DNA of 64,000 bases from Verrucomicrobiota bacterium (GCA_021772615.1 JAJFLQ010000132.1:1-64000); one strand, 5' to 3'; positions 9,244 through 17,548 are shown, counted from the first letter of the stretch. Notes: generated from the sequence alone by a model not told the origin. Program-made: numbers and translations.

Positions 9244-10612
9244 TGTTCCGTATTACAGTATTCGCATGAGGCCGCGCGATCTACTCTTTTTCCGTGACGG
9301 CAGGCCGATGGAAGCCAGTAATGTTGGCGATGGCGCAAACTGGCCGTTGCCGAGTATATTTCACCAGGCGATGCTGAGCCATTGCCATCGGTTGTGGCCC
9401 GAACCGCAGCGGGACTGGGAATATGAACACCAACGATCAGCAGCGGAGACGCGAAAGAATACCTCGTGTCGCTTTGGCAGCATCAAGACCGCCGGACCTT
9501 TTCCACTAAAAATCGACACAGACACGAAGAACGAACGCTTGTTCCTCCCGTCGCCCGCGGATATCACCGCGGGCGGGACCGTCATGGCGCCGTGGGTACC
9601 GCCGGAACCGGCGCGCAGCGACCTGACAACCCATTTGCCGTACGTCGTGGCGGCTGACGAGGCGCCGACCAAGAAGACGCGTCCCGGTTTTGTCTCGACC
9701 CGAACCTACGATCAATATTTGTTGCACCATTGCAGTTCGGATGCCCTGGCGAACGTTGGCCCATTGGATCCGCCGGCATTGTTCACCTCGGAACGTCGAA
9801 TGGGAATTGAAATCTCTCCCGAAACGCATGCGACGGTTTCCGGCCAATTTTACGGCGCCGAATATCTGCGGCTCCAGCACGACGTCTGCCTCCAGAGCTG
9901 GGCGACCTCAGACGCGACGGACCTGCGCAACCGCGATGTAGATATCCTGCATCGTATGTCGATTGATGATGCATTCATGATCATGGGCGGACAGCAGGGC
10001 GTGATGTTCCTGGAAAAGCCGGAGCCGCAGACATCTCTCCCGCTTCCCAGGTCGGTATCAACTGACCGATATATCCGCGGCGCCGATGGCAAATTCCGGG
10101 TCAAGTGGATTCTGCTCAGCCCTGCTGTATATCCTCAAATAGCAGAGAATCAACAGCGCGACATTCAGGCGCATTCAGGCGGATGGTTGCCGAACTGGAT
10201 CTGCCCCGTTTGCAAGGGAGTAATGCTCAAAGGCAACAAACCGCCTCGCTCGGCTTATCCGAGCCGGGAAGCGTGGCGAACGGCGGTACGAAAAGTAAAA
10301 CGCATTCCGGCGACGCTGGTCGCCGCCTGTATCCCGAAACCATTGGCGTTCTCGGGGTGGAGTCTGCTGAGACGGGGTGAGAGCGATCAGCCGGGCACGG
10401 CGAAACCAACGTGTCTGGCCGTACCGGCGGGTTCTGTTTATTATTTCGAATGCGATTCGCGGGATGCAATGGGACAGCTGGTTGAGATGCTTTCATGGGA
10501 CGGAGACACCAGAGGCTTGGCGATTGTCAATCGGCGCAGTACGCTATTCGGCGAGAAGGGATTTGGCCTTGGCGTCTGCGCACCATGGGATTTCTTGAAA
10601 CTCGGCAAGTGA
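9236..10612 (+). CDS. cmr3: Type III-B RAMP protein Cmr3
   Basis: Cas5-like RAMP subunit that caps the 5' crRNA tag end of the Cmr complex next to Cas10. The N-terminus carries the Cmr3 hallmark RPRDLLFFRDGRPM (about residues 11-24), and glycine-rich RAMP loops occur near the C-terminus (FGEKGFGLGV). I start it at the ATG at 9236, which overlaps the cas10 stop by 8 bp; an in-frame GTG at 9221 would add five residues. 458 residues is on the long side but normal for the family. A CPVC pair near residue 320 might bind metal. Confidence 0.92.
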   Translation: MSSVPYYSIRMRPRDLLFFRDGRPMEASNVGDGANWPLPSIFHQAMLSHCHRLWPEPQRDWEYEHQRSAAETRKNTSCRFGSIKTAGPFPLKIDTDTKNERLFLPSPADITAGGTVMAPWVPPEPARSDLTTHLPYVVAADEAPTKKTRPGFVSTRTYDQYLLHHCSSDALANVGPLDPPALFTSERRMGIEISPETHATVSGQFYGAEYLRLQHDVCLQSWATSDATDLRNRDVDILHRMSIDDAFMIMGGQQGVMFLEKPEPQTSLPLPRSVSTDRYIRGADGKFRVKWILLSPAVYPQIAENQQRDIQAHSGGWLPNWICPVCKGVMLKGNKPPRSAYPSREAWRTAVRKVKRIPATLVAACIPKPLAFSGWSLLRRGESDQPGTAKPTCLAVPAGSVYYFECDSRDAMGQLVEMLSWDGDTRGLAIVNRRSTLFGEKGFGLGVCAPWDFLKLGK

Positions 10613-10640
10613 ACGTAATGGCTAAACTGGAGGACGACCA

Positions 10641-11579
10641 ATGACTAACCCTGCCGCAAGTACGGACCGATTTGCCCGTGCCCCCCTGTATCTGTTCGCC
10701 CGAACACCGCTGCACGTGGGCAGCGGAAAATCCGTTGGTGTCGTTGACGCACCGATTGCCCGTGAACGCCATACACGCATACCGGTGATCCCCGGTAGCA
10801 GTCTGAAAGGGGTACTTGCCGATCTTTGGCCAACACGAAGCAAGGACGACAACAGCGGCGTTGGAACCGAAGCGGCAATCTGGTTGTTTGGCAGTGAATC
10901 GTCGAATGCCGCAAGCGCCGGCGCGCTGCTGGTCGGCGAGGCGCGGGTACTTGCGTTCCCGGTGCGAAGCGCGAAAGGGGCCTTCGTCTGGATCACCTGT
11001 CCGCTGGCGATTTCGCGTTTCGCAAGAGAAACCGGCTTGGATTTTGGCGCCCCCGCCATCGCGGAAGCCAATCAATGCCTGGCATCAAGCGCGGTGACAA
11101 TTGATGACAACGTCATTCTCGAAGAGTATTGTTTGACCAGGACAGGCGACGTGCCCGCACCAATCTCAACGGGGTTTAAACGCCTGATCGACGATCCTGT
11201 CTGGACCGAAAACATTTCCGTCAACGGCGCGTCAGCTACGGATGCTTCCCGGATTGTCGTCGTCACAAATGAGGTCTTTTGTCACTTCGTTGACAACGCC
11301 TGTGAAGTCGTCGACCGGATTAAAATTAACAATCAAACTGGAACAGCCGAAAATTTGTTCAATCAGGAGAATGTACCGAGTGAGACCCTGTTCTATGCCG
11401 TTATGGCGGCGCAGGCCAGCAAATGCAATGGTGATTTCAAATCCAGGACCGCGGGTGATGCGTTGACGGCGTTGGCGGCGAAATTGCAAGCCCGGACGAA
11501 TTTGATTCAAATCGGCGGCGACGAAACCATCGGGCTTGGCTGGTGCAGTGTGACGTTGTGCGTTGAGGGAGGGAAATGA
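10641..11579 (+). CDS. cmr4: Type III-B RAMP protein Cmr4 (target RNA cleavage subunit)
   Basis: Cas7-like backbone subunit, several copies of which line the crRNA and cut target RNA at 6-nt steps. The N-terminus LFARTPLHVGSG is followed by VVDAPIARERHT and PVIPGSSLKG, an arrangement diagnostic of Cmr4. D36 in VVDAPI aligns by motif with the conserved catalytic Asp of characterised Cmr4 proteins, so cleavage should be functional. A GGAGG ribosome binding site precedes the ATG at 10641. The gene is 28 bp after cmr3 and 3 bp before cmr5. Confidence 0.95.
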   Translation: MTNPAASTDRFARAPLYLFARTPLHVGSGKSVGVVDAPIARERHTRIPVIPGSSLKGVLADLWPTRSKDDNSGVGTEAAIWLFGSESSNAASAGALLVGEARVLAFPVRSAKGAFVWITCPLAISRFARETGLDFGAPAIAEANQCLASSAVTIDDNVILEEYCLTRTGDVPAPISTGFKRLIDDPVWTENISVNGASATDASRIVVVTNEVFCHFVDNACEVVDRIKINNQTGTAENLFNQENVPSETLFYAVMAAQASKCNGDFKSRTAGDALTALAAKLQARTNLIQIGGDETIGLGWCSVTLCVEGGK

Positions 11580-11582
11580 ATC

Positions 11583-11978
11583 ATGCATAAGCTGAGAAAT
11601 CTCGATCAGATCCGCGCAAAAAACGCATTGGGTATACAGGGCATTTCAGGTGATAAAGACGGTGATATCGTCAAGAAAATGCCAACGATAATCCGTGACA
11701 ACGGATTGCTGGCGGCGATGGCATTTGCCGTCAGTAAAGACAAGAACGGCAACACTGCCGGTACGAATAAATACAGAGAACTCTTTGACCGCGTGGCAAA
11801 GCATCTCCATGAAGTCTTGAATATTCGTGCGCAGAAATTGGGCAGTCCGAACCCGGCGCCCGGCACCGAGCTGATCAGAGAAGTTACCGCGATGGATGCG
11901 GCGCAACTCCGTGCGGTCACGTCCGAAGCGCTGGCTTACCTGGCATTCGTAAAGCGTTTCCACACGAAGGCGGATTAA
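11583..11978 (+). CDS. cmr5: Type III-B small subunit Cmr5 (Cas11-like)
   Basis: Small helical subunit that forms the inner filament along the crRNA-target duplex. The 131-residue product starts with LRNLDQIRAKNAL, typical of Cmr5, and is largely alpha-helical, ending SEALAYLAFVKRFHTKAD. It starts 3 bp after cmr4 with a purine-rich ribosome site inside the cmr4 end. The last 84 bp of this gene, plus the intergenic region and hicB, are duplicated at 18006-18329. Confidence 0.9.
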   Translation: MHKLRNLDQIRAKNALGIQGISGDKDGDIVKKMPTIIRDNGLLAAMAFAVSKDKNGNTAGTNKYRELFDRVAKHLHEVLNIRAQKLGSPNPAPGTELIREVTAMDAAQLRAVTSEALAYLAFVKRFHTKAD

Positions 11979-12218
11979 GCAGGAGGATGATATGATGCAT
12001 AATGAATTTACGGCAATAATAGAGAAGGACGGAGAATGGTATATTGGATACGCCGCGGAAATACCCGGTGCGAACGGTCAGGGGCGTTCAAGAGAGGAAT
12101 GCCTCGACAGTCTTTCATCGGCAATTGAACTTATCCTCGAGGACCGGAGGGAAGACTCGTTGAGAGGGCTCCCGCCCGAAGCCGACCGGCAAGTCGTGAC
12201 GGTCGGATGAAACGTTCG
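11895..12218. repeat. Duplicated segment copy A (cmr5 3' end, hicB, hicA start)
   Basis: This 324-bp stretch aligns without gaps to 18006-18329. It runs from within cmr5 through the ribosome site and all of hicB to the first four codons of hicA. The HicB proteins differ at 8 of 72 positions. The duplication ends sharply at hicA codon 4. Confidence 0.9.
11992..12210 (+). CDS. hicB: HicB-family antitoxin inside the cmr operon
   Basis: A 72-residue HicB-type protein with the partial RNase-H-like fold: FTAIIEKDGEWYIGYAAEIPG followed by GRSREECLDSLSSAIELILEDR. It is expected to bind and neutralise the HicA RNase; there is no separate C-terminal DNA-binding domain. A strong AGGAGG ribosome site precedes tandem ATG codons at 11992 and 11995. 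It is 13 bp after cmr5 and overlaps hicA by 4 bp (ATGA). Antitoxin-first order is usual for hicBA. Its position makes antitoxin supply depend on transcription of the cmr operon unless an internal promoter exists. Confidence 0.9.
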   Translation: MMHNEFTAIIEKDGEWYIGYAAEIPGANGQGRSREECLDSLSSAIELILEDRREDSLRGLPPEADRQVVTVG

Positions 12219-12392
12219 GGTTTGCTTAAATATCTTCGGAGGCACGGGTGCTACCTCAAGCGTGAGGGCGGTGCGCATTCTCTCTGGTGCAATCCGGCGA
12301 CAGGTGCTTTGGAAGCAATTCCGCGGCACACGGAGATACCGGAAAAACTCGCGAAAAAGATTTGCAAAGGATTGGATTTGCCAAAGATATAA
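12207..12392 (+). CDS. hicA: HicA-family mRNA interferase toxin inside the cmr operon
   Basis: A 61-residue dsRBD-like toxin with the HicA pattern MKRSGLLKYLRRHGCYLKRE followed by GGAHSLW. The histidine in GAHSLW is the catalytic residue of the family, so the toxin looks active. The C-terminus IPRHTEIPEKLAKKICKGL is also typical. It starts within the hicB stop (ATGA) and ends 44 bp before cmr6. Its fixed place between cmr5 and cmr6 suggests either a passenger that stabilises the operon or a part of the defence output. Confidence 0.9.
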   Translation: MKRSGLLKYLRRHGCYLKREGGAHSLWCNPATGALEAIPRHTEIPEKLAKKICKGLDLPKI

Positions 12393-12436
12393 ACTGAATG
12401 ATCAAGATTCTGGTTATTCGAACGTAATTCTTCACT

Positions 12437-13564
12437 ATGATTACAGCGACGAAAATAGTACGCGAAAAGCTTGACGAACGCGGAGGCTGGTCGAAGCTCG
12501 AATCCGTCTCCCTGAGATTTGAACGATTCGCAGACGTCCCGGAAAAAGGCGGTGACGCCGGTTTTCGCGAAGTCGACTCGATGGTTCGATTTCACAATGA
12601 GAAATGCCGGGTGCCGCCGGCGGCATTGGATCTTGATACACCGGTACTTCGTGAATTCGTGCTTCAACTCGGCGGACGTTTGGTTCTCAATCTGGCCGGC
12701 GGCGTCATCGAAAATGCGGGCATAACCCTTCATCGACATTGGGGATGTCCGTATATCCCCGGCAGCAGCCTGAAAGGTATCGCCCGGGTGGGCGCAGAGA
12801 TTTCACAGGCTGATCGACGCGGGTCGGATCGTGAGAACCTCGACGATCGGGTGACTCGCGTGTTCGGCTCCGCTGCGAAGTCGGACGGCGCCTTTCAGCG
12901 CGGTTCGGTGATATTCTTCGACGCTTTTCCCGCAACGCGACCGACATTGGTCACGGATATCGTCAATTGTCATCATCCCAGGTATTACAGCGGCGACGCA
13001 GATTATATGACGGCAACCGGAGGACGTGCCCTCGATAACGAGAATCCGATTCCAAATTATTTTCCGGCAGTGGAGATCGGGACGTGCTTCGTCTTTCGGG
13101 TAGCGCTGACGCGCTTCGCGTGCGATCTCGCAAGCGAACCGGATAAAGCGGCCATTCTCGATAACGCTCAACAGTGGTTGCGCACCGGCCTGATGGAATA
13201 TGGCGTCGGCGGAAAGATCAGTGCCGGCTACGGCTGGTTTCATGAATTGCCCTCAAAGGAGGACCGCCTGGCGAACGAGGTTAATGAAGCGCTTTCGTGG
13301 CTAAATAACGAAATCGGGAATCTCCAGAAGTTTGAATCGTCGGTATTGCCTGAAATTGCCCAACGATCCGAGACTGATCAGCGTTATGCGTTGATCTTGT
13401 TGTCACAATCAACGGCTATCCGGGACAGCATTTGGAAACCCCTTCGTGACGCGTTCGGCGATGTCGACGACCCGGGCCAACTTGGGAGACGTAAGATGAA
13501 AAAGTACGACCGCTATCAGCTCTTGCTCAAGCTCTCCGCACAACATAGCATCGACCTGCCATGA
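12437..13564 (+). CDS. cmr6: Type III-B RAMP protein Cmr6
   Basis: Cas7-like subunit at the 3' end of the crRNA in the Cmr complex. The RAMP core is recognisable: LGGRLVLNLAGGVIENAGITLHRHWG, then YIPGSSLKGIARVG (about residues 111-124). A glycine-rich loop GVGGKISAGYGWF lies near residue 265. At 375 residues it is longer than compact Cmr6 proteins because of a C-terminal helical tail. The ATG at 12437 has no clear ribosome site, perhaps because hicBA separates it from cmr5. Its stop overlaps the cmr1 start (ATGA at 13561). Confidence 0.92.
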   Translation: MITATKIVREKLDERGGWSKLESVSLRFERFADVPEKGGDAGFREVDSMVRFHNEKCRVPPAALDLDTPVLREFVLQLGGRLVLNLAGGVIENAGITLHRHWGCPYIPGSSLKGIARVGAEISQADRRGSDRENLDDRVTRVFGSAAKSDGAFQRGSVIFFDAFPATRPTLVTDIVNCHHPRYYSGDADYMTATGGRALDNENPIPNYFPAVEIGTCFVFRVALTRFACDLASEPDKAAILDNAQQWLRTGLMEYGVGGKISAGYGWFHELPSKEDRLANEVNEALSWLNNEIGNLQKFESSVLPEIAQRSETDQRYALILLSQSTAIRDSIWKPLRDAFGDVDDPGQLGRRKMKKYDRYQLLLKLSAQHSIDLP

Positions 13565-14658
13565 AGAAGACGACGATCTCAATCACGTTTATTACCCCCT
13601 GTCTTATGGCTGGAGCGAATCAAAAAGAAGCGGAACTGCGAAGTGCATCGGTGCGTGGTGCACTGCGTTGGTGGTATCGGTTGGGAAAGTCCAACTGCAT
13701 TCGAGAGGAGAACGAAATTTTCGGCTCCGTTCATGGTGCCAATACTGCCGGAGGCCTGATCGTTCGGACAGTAACGTCAAAGACAAATTTTAAGACCGAT
13801 GATGCGCTGTCGTTCGACAAAATCATTGAATGTAAAACCAACAACAGGAACGACCCTTTCCCCGACTACTTCTTATGCAATGTAAAGCTTGACAGGCAGC
13901 AGCGTGATAATCGCCGTGGAGTGATAGCGCCGAAAAGCGAGGCTGAGATAATCTTTCTTACCAGGTTGGGACGCAGAATCTCTCCATCATTCTCTGATAC
14001 ACTAAAACTTTTTCTGCTGCTTGGAACCGTGGGATCAAGGTCGTCGCGAGCCTACGGCAGTATTTGGCCGTCGGCATCGTACTTCGATGGTGTCAGCTGG
14101 GAGGCTCCAAAAACGGAAGCCGAATTTTCTCGAACACTGAAGCAGATCATTCCTGCCGGATTAGAGTGTACGATATTTAAGGTCTCAGAAACTGCAAAAG
14201 ATTGGGAGAAAGCGGTTAATGCATGTTCCTCGTTTCTTCGCGGAATTCGCTGTGGCAGCACCAGTTTCGGCGGTAAGCCGAAAAAATGGGGCTTATCTGA
14301 TCACGACCTTCCGTTTAACGGGTCAACGGTTGTTTATCGCCCGGTCCTCGGCTTACCTCTGGAACAGCGATACCGCCAGGCGAAGAAGTCATTCGCATAC
14401 CATGTCACCGAGGACGCATTCAGCAACGACCGATGGAGCAGTCCATTGCGTTTCAAAATAATACCTTTGGGGCAAGGATTTATGCCGATAGCAATGTTCT
14501 TTCCGCAACTCGCTCCGAACACTTCCGTTAAGAAGCTCAGCCTCATGGATGTGACCAATCGCAGAAGGCCAAATTCATTGCGGGATGTTCATATTGACCG
14601 TGACCTGCTGGATTTTTTTCGATCCGGCGCCGAAAGGCCCATTATAGCAAAAGTCTAG
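13561..14658 (+). CDS. cmr1: Type III-B RAMP protein Cmr1
   Basis: Tandem-RAMP subunit at the head of the Cmr complex that contacts the 3' region of crRNA and target. The N-terminus reads ITFITPCLMAGANQKEAELR then SVRGALRWWYR, the Cmr1 signature. Further glycine-rich loops occur at FGSVHGANTAGG and GTVGSRSSRAYGS. The 365-residue length is normal. It starts inside the cmr6 stop and is the last cmr gene; cmr order 2-3-4-5-(hicBA)-6-1 is complete. Its base composition looks slightly more AT-rich than cmr2-cmr4. Confidence 0.93.
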   Translation: MKKTTISITFITPCLMAGANQKEAELRSASVRGALRWWYRLGKSNCIREENEIFGSVHGANTAGGLIVRTVTSKTNFKTDDALSFDKIIECKTNNRNDPFPDYFLCNVKLDRQQRDNRRGVIAPKSEAEIIFLTRLGRRISPSFSDTLKLFLLLGTVGSRSSRAYGSIWPSASYFDGVSWEAPKTEAEFSRTLKQIIPAGLECTIFKVSETAKDWEKAVNACSSFLRGIRCGSTSFGGKPKKWGLSDHDLPFNGSTVVYRPVLGLPLEQRYRQAKKSFAYHVTEDAFSNDRWSSPLRFKIIPLGQGFMPIAMFFPQLAPNTSVKKLSLMDVTNRRRPNSLRDVHIDRDLLDFFRSGAERPIIAKV

Positions 14659-14712
14659 CATTGTCGTTTCGGCGACATACCTTGATTGGAAATCTGCTTT
14701 AGCAGGCCCACC

Positions 14713-15042
14713 ATGAACAACCCATATGTCGAAAATGCAGTTGATACGATTGTTAAGCGAATTATCGCTCGATTCTCTCCAGAGAAGATCATCCTTTTCG
14801 GATCCTGCGCAACGGATTCAGCCACACGTGACAGTGACATCGACCTCCTGATCGTGATGACCATTGACGGCTCACGACGTGTGAAAGCCAATGAAATTGA
14901 TCTGGCGTTGGCGGACCGTGATGTGCCTCTTGATTTGCTGGTTGTGACTCCAGATCAGTTTGATCAGGAAAAGCATATGCTCGGATCCGTAGTTCGTGAT
15001 GCCGTTCGTCATGGAAAGGTCGTATATGAGCGGGCCGCATGA
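14713..15042 (+). CDS. MNT-family nucleotidyltransferase (MntA-like antitoxin)
   Basis: Small polymerase-beta-fold nucleotidyltransferase. The motif GSCATDSATRDSDIDLLIV (G-S followed by D-x-D) is the active site of minimal nucleotidyltransferases, with a third acidic residue in VPLDLLVV. Such proteins are usually antitoxins that AMPylate a HEPN toxin encoded next door. Here the HEPN frame right behind it is reduced to 31 codons. I start at the ATG at 14713 (109 residues); an upstream in-frame start at 14686 would add nine. It lies 54 bp after cmr1 and before cad1, and may be left behind without its toxin. Confidence 0.82.
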   Translation: MNNPYVENAVDTIVKRIIARFSPEKIILFGSCATDSATRDSDIDLLIVMTIDGSRRVKANEIDLALADRDVPLDLLVVTPDQFDQEKHMLGSVVRDAVRHGKVVYERAA

Positions 15043-15121
15043 TTTCAATACAGCGATCCGACTGTGGGCGAAAGCAGCGGAAGATGATTGGCGGACGGCC
15101 ACCTGCCACATAATCCCGTGA
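15026..15121 (+). pseudogene. Truncated HEPN-domain partner of the nucleotidyltransferase
   Basis: A 31-codon frame overlaps the end of the nucleotidyltransferase gene. It reads AIRLWAKAAEDDWRTA, which matches the first helix of HEPN proteins paired with MNT antitoxins, then stops at TGA 15119-15121. The rest of the HEPN domain, including its Rx(4-6)H motif, is missing. The stop overlaps the likely GTG start of cad1 (GTGA). I infer that recombination replaced the HEPN body with cad1. Confidence 0.6.
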
Positions 15122-17298
15122 ACATTCTCGTCACTACACTCGGTCAATCCTGGCCGATCATCCCCGAGCTGCTTGGTTTTACCAACCCGGCGTGTGTTGA
15201 TCTGTATCGCGACCATCCGCAGCGCGAGGACATAGAAAAGTGCCGACGTGATTACGCGATTCGACCTGTCGATGAAATGTGGGCCGTGACCACATCGGGA
15301 GAGGCGACGGAAAAATCCATCGCGATGGTGATCCGGTGGATGGAAAAGCTTGCGGACTGCCCAACGATCCGAATCTGGCGAGCGGCCGACGTCGACGAGT
15401 TGGGCGATGCGAAGGAATGTCGGCATATGGGCGACCTGATTCTGCGTGTCGTGTTGCATGCGCGGGAGCGGACCGGAGAGGGGCAATTGTTGCTGTCCCT
15501 TGCCGGTGGGCGGAAGACCATGAGTGCGGACATGCAATATGCAGCGTCCGTATTCGGATGTAACGCCATGCTGCACGTAGTCGATAGTTACGGGAACCGG
15601 CCGGAAGATGCTCGAACCCCAGAAGTAGACCGGTTCTTGAAGCCGTTCGAAAAAAGCTGGCGCAGTTACATTACACCGCTGGTCGTCGGCTCACACTGCG
15701 CCAATCCCGTATTTGCCCTGCCGCACAATTCCGGGGCGCCACTTCGTTCCGAAACCTTTCCGCTCAAGATCCCGGATGAAAAGGCGGGTTGCGTGTCGGT
15801 GCGACCGGCCACGGATTTATATGATGACGTCAGGAGTTGTCTCGACCGGGCGGGCGATCTGATGGTGAACTATTCCATGAAGCTCACCGGCAACGAATCA
15901 GCGACCAATTTTCTTTGCCTGTACCATCTGCCGCCGGCTACGATCGAAACATTGAAGCAATACCGACTGGGAACCGATCCCAGGCAGGCCGAGGCTGAGT
16001 TGAGTTGGCTGAAGAAGCTGCCAAAGGCAGAACTCCATTGTCACCTCGGCGGCGTGGCCGATGCCGCGGGAATCATCGAGATCGCCGCGGCAAACGCCGA
16101 ACTGGTTCGTAAGGCTCGCAGCGAGAATCCGACTTTTCAGGAATGGGTGGAAGGCTGGTCGGCTGTCGTCGAAACACAGGATGCCGATGCCATCCTCGGC
16201 GAGCTTCACCGTCGCTATGGTAAAACAAGGCCCTTTCGGGCATTACGTACGGCAATCGACGATGTTCCCGAGCCGCTGTGCGTGTCGGCATTTGTGCTGT
16301 TGTTTAAGCATAATGCGGAACGTCTTGACTGTGTCATTTTTGGGCAATACCGCAACGACAATCGTTTCCTCGCGATTGACATTGAGGAGTACGAATCGCT
16401 TGGCGACTTACAGGGATCGGCATTATTGCAAACTGAGCCCGCAATTCAAATCGCGTGCCGATTGCTCATGAAGCAGGCGGTAGAACACAATGTTCGATAC
16501 CTCGAACTCCGCTGTTCGCCGATCAATTACACACGCGGCGGATTGATGCCCGTAGAGGTCGTCGATTGCATCCGTGCCGAACTCGCGACGTTCCGGGAAC
16601 ACATCCGGTCATCGTTGATTTTCATCGCCAGCCGACATGGTCGGTTCAGCGATATGTATCGCCACGTCGAATTATTTGAGGATCTCGATAAGAAACGTGG
16701 ACCTGCGACGGAGCCGTATCCGCCTATTGTGGGTTTTGACCTGGCGGGGAATGAAAGTGCCTGTAGTCCGGAGCAGGTGAGGACGGCGTTTCTTTCGTTA
16801 ATGAAAAAGTGTGTTCACCTGACGGTACATGCGGGAGAAACAGATGATGTCGACAAGATGTGGCAAGCGGTCTACCACCTGAACGCGGAGCGTATCGGCC
16901 ATGGATTGAAGCTGGGGGAGAACCCGGAATTATCCCGCCATTTTCTTGACCGCCGGGTCGGAATCGAAATGTGCCCATCGAGCAACGCTCAGATCGTTGG
17001 CTACAAGGATGCGTGTATCGAGGCGAGCCAGCATTATCCGGTATATCCGTTGAAGGCATACCTGGAGCAGGGGCTTCGCGCGACTGTGAACACAGATAAC
17101 CCCGGAATATCCCGCACGAACCTTACACGAGAGTATCATCGGGCGACCCGACTCTCTCCGCATGGATTGAGCAAATGGCAGATTTTACAACTTATCAGGA
17201 ACGGCTACAAGTCTGCATTTTTGCCGCGTAGTCAACGGCAGGCCTTAATAAAAGACGCCGAATCCGAAATATCGAAGATAGTAAGCCAGTCCGATTAA
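15118..17298 (+). CDS. cad1: CARF-adenosine deaminase fusion Cad1
   Basis: Predicted cOA-activated deaminase effector. Residues 1-190 are a CARF domain (NILVTTLGQS at the start, LSLAGGRKTMSAD at 127-139). From about 300 there is a complete adenosine-deaminase TIM barrel: H307-C-H309 in KAELHCHLGG, catalytic HAGE at 571-574, H595 in ERIGHG, CPSSN near 620, and D660 in TVNTDNP, where the second Asp of the common TDDP motif is Asn. Recently characterised Cad1 proteins convert ATP to ITP when CARF binds cyclic oligoadenylate. The GTG at 15118 overlaps the HEPN stub stop; a TTG at 15088 would add ten residues. It closes the CRISPR gene block. Confidence 0.92.
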   Translation: MNILVTTLGQSWPIIPELLGFTNPACVDLYRDHPQREDIEKCRRDYAIRPVDEMWAVTTSGEATEKSIAMVIRWMEKLADCPTIRIWRAADVDELGDAKECRHMGDLILRVVLHARERTGEGQLLLSLAGGRKTMSADMQYAASVFGCNAMLHVVDSYGNRPEDARTPEVDRFLKPFEKSWRSYITPLVVGSHCANPVFALPHNSGAPLRSETFPLKIPDEKAGCVSVRPATDLYDDVRSCLDRAGDLMVNYSMKLTGNESATNFLCLYHLPPATIETLKQYRLGTDPRQAEAELSWLKKLPKAELHCHLGGVADAAGIIEIAAANAELVRKARSENPTFQEWVEGWSAVVETQDADAILGELHRRYGKTRPFRALRTAIDDVPEPLCVSAFVLLFKHNAERLDCVIFGQYRNDNRFLAIDIEEYESLGDLQGSALLQTEPAIQIACRLLMKQAVEHNVRYLELRCSPINYTRGGLMPVEVVDCIRAELATFREHIRSSLIFIASRHGRFSDMYRHVELFEDLDKKRGPATEPYPPIVGFDLAGNESACSPEQVRTAFLSLMKKCVHLTVHAGETDDVDKMWQAVYHLNAERIGHGLKLGENPELSRHFLDRRVGIEMCPSSNAQIVGYKDACIEASQHYPVYPLKAYLEQGLRATVNTDNPGISRTNLTREYHRATRLSPHGLSKWQILQLIRNGYKSAFLPRSQRQALIKDAESEISKIVSQSD

Positions 17299-17321
17299 GT
17301 AATGTCTTCTTCTGACCTGCG

Positions 17322-17480
17322 AAGTCAGAGCCGATTGTTTTTATTGGCGTCTATTCGCGGTTCCCAGTTCGTAATCCTTCGCTTCCTGTCCAACCTGTTG
17401 CAGGGCCTTGTCGAAATCGTTTTCGAACCGGTAGAGCTGTACAATACGGCGAGTCCTCGGCTTCACATTCTGCTTCGCGA
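17322..17480. repeat. Gene-tail direct repeat copy A
   Basis: About 160 bp that aligns with 18632-18790 (shared core GATTGTTTTTATTGGCGTCT and the stretch after it). Copy B carries an extra 12-bp tandem unit (TTGGCGTCTATT). The two copies bracket about 1.1 kb of gene debris. Confidence 0.75.
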
Positions 17481-17545
17481 AAGTCGCGAAAAAATGGCCG
17501 GCTGATTGAGCGTGGAGTTTTTTGCAGTTGGTGAGTCACTATCAG
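17341..17545 (-). pseudogene. 3' remnant of an unknown gene
   Basis: On the minus strand an open stretch reads LTNCKKLHAQSAGHFFATF and continues to KALQQVGQEAKDYELGTANR before a TAA at 17341-17343. Its upstream end is closed by adjacent stop codons. The last ~28 residues are closely matched by the tail of the B-box gene at 18657-19022, in the same frame relation. I do not recognise the family; it is the 3' end of a gene of which two copies of the tail survive here. Confidence 0.5.
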
Positions 17546-17548
17546 CAT

